This document shows, one piece after another, positions 63,559-64,000 of a stretch of 64,000 nucleotides of DNA. Made by a program: the position numbers and the translations under genes. Source of the stretch: Flavobacteriales bacterium (GTDB taxonomy: Bacteria > Bacteroidota > Bacteroidia > Flavobacteriales_D > Sanyastnellaceae); assembly GCA_947442505.1 (NCBI GenBank), contig CANEVR010000008.1, positions 1-64,000 of the forward strand, in the 5' to 3' direction. The number at the start of each line of letters is the position of its first letter. The stretch's first letter is position 1. The notes below the pieces were generated by a model that saw only the letters and a list, made by a program, of their open reading frames with translations, was not told where the DNA came from and did not search any database.

Positions 63559-64000
63559 TGCTCGGTAAGTTAACTAAAGTTTGATAAACTTTTTCCGAAC
63601 AAGACAATTCATCTTTCCATGCATTCTGAAACATCGGAAGGTGATTCATGGGCTTCCAAGAGGGTCTGACCATAACTCCACGCTCAATTGATTTCGCAAT
63701 AAAGTACTCTCTTTCATCCCAACTGCTGAATAATATCGCATTTAACCAATAATTGGATTTCCTATCTTCATCTTCTTTGAAAAAACGAATATCATTGTAC
63801 TCAGATTCAATAAATTTTCTATAAAGATCGGATGTATTTCTTTTGTCCAATAAAATTTGATCAAGCACCTCGAGCTGTGCGCAAAACAATGCCGCATTGA
63901 TATTTGGACAACGATAATTATAGCCTATCTTGTCATGAAAAAACTCGTAAGGATGATGAACCTTGGCTTGAGTGGTTAAATACTTGGCCTTTTTGGCCAA
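63545..64000 (-). CDS. DegT/DnrJ-type aminotransferase, LegC-like, partial (N-terminus off-window)
   Basis: Only the C-terminal ~151 residues are in the window; the gene continues beyond 64000. Segments AKVHHPYEFFHDKIGYNYR, CPNINAALFCAQLE, NYWLNAILF, VMVRPSWKPMNHLPMF and LVNLPSSARV match the C-terminal half of DegT/DnrJ/EryC1/StrS aminotransferases and, as I recall it, LegC of the legionaminic-acid pathway, which makes a 4-amino sugar from the 4-keto product of LegB. LegB and the PLP lysine lie outside the window. The reading frame is open to the edge. Confidence 0.85.
   Translation of the reverse strand: MAKKAKYLTTQAKVHHPYEFFHDKIGYNYRCPNINAALFCAQLEVLDQILLDKRNTSDLYRKFIESEYNDIRFFKEDEDRKSNYWLNAILFSSWDEREYFIAKSIERGVMVRPSWKPMNHLPMFQNAWKDELSCSEKVYQTLVNLPSSARV

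Overview
The window is chromosomal DNA from a member of the Bacteroidota, most likely a free-living Flavobacteriales-type organism. The evidence is consistent: two secreted proteins end in type IX secretion (T9SS) sorting domains; there are a RemB-like gliding-type outer-membrane protein, a Bacteroidota-type degenerate arginase beside topA, a BY-kinase/Wzc with a Gly-Tyr tail, a FISUMP-domain protein and YwqK/MORN-type repeats; and many genes are preceded by the Bacteroidota -7 box TAnnTTTG rather than an E. coli -10 box, with weak Shine-Dalgarno sequences. The genus cannot be read from this sequence.

Layout. (1) 1-38.4 kb is mostly housekeeping. A minus-strand arginase-like gene and topA are followed by a plus-strand block miaB / sigma-54-type regulator / lptE-like / TPR protein / secG / groES / groEL / dusB. 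A short intergenic scar (11.6-11.9 kb) holds four 23-nt tandem repeats and a tiny hydrophobic ORF. Then come an anchored unknown protein, a YdeI-like protein, tRNA-CAU, a RemB-like barrel with a NamZ-like lipoprotein, a LolC/E-type permease, a cysteine/cystathionine synthase, a MORN-repeat protein, a T9SS BNR-repeat protein, ridA, a DUF3108 protein, a sugar-phosphate isomerase, lipB, rlmH and pdxA. An orphan initiating sugar transferase, leucyl aminopeptidase, a T9SS M43 protease, lepA, polA and purD complete this part.

(2) 38.4-64 kb is one co-directional minus-strand run with no gap above about 70 bp and many 4-nt ATGA/GTGA/TTGA overlaps. It is a surface-polysaccharide locus. Read in transcription order it starts (cut by the window edge) with a LegC-like aminotransferase and a LegH/NeuD-like acetyltransferase. 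A FISUMP surface protein gene sits between these and the NeuB/LegI synthase, NeuC/LegG hydrolysing epimerase, PtmE-like CBS-nucleotidyltransferase, a Gfo/Idh oxidoreductase, a 701-residue fusion of an SpsF-like cytidylyltransferase to a glutamate-semialdehyde-aminomutase-like PLP enzyme, a methyltransferase, a PtmA-like SDR and two more Gfo/Idh proteins. This is a legionaminic-acid-type nonulosonic acid pathway with unusual extras. It is followed by a MurJ/Wzx flippase, a KpsC/S-like glycosyltransferase, a Wzy polymerase, an asparagine-synthetase-like protein lacking the glutaminase Cys, an ATP-grasp ligase, a GT4 glycosyltransferase, a polysaccharide deacetylase, a GNAT acyltransferase, Wza and Wzc. 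The genes together would make, activate, decorate, flip, polymerise and export a nonulosonate-containing polysaccharide. The only priming sugar transferase in the window lies 10 kb away at 27.7-28.7 kb.

The most unusual items are the nucleotidyltransferase-aminotransferase fusion with a four-Cys insert, the adjacent ATP-grasp/Asn-synthetase-like ligase pair in a polysaccharide operon, the arginase-fold protein that has lost its metal ligands, and the repeated placement of -7 boxes 4-6 nt before start codons, which suggests leaderless mRNAs. The functions above are read from motifs and remembered families; no database search was run.
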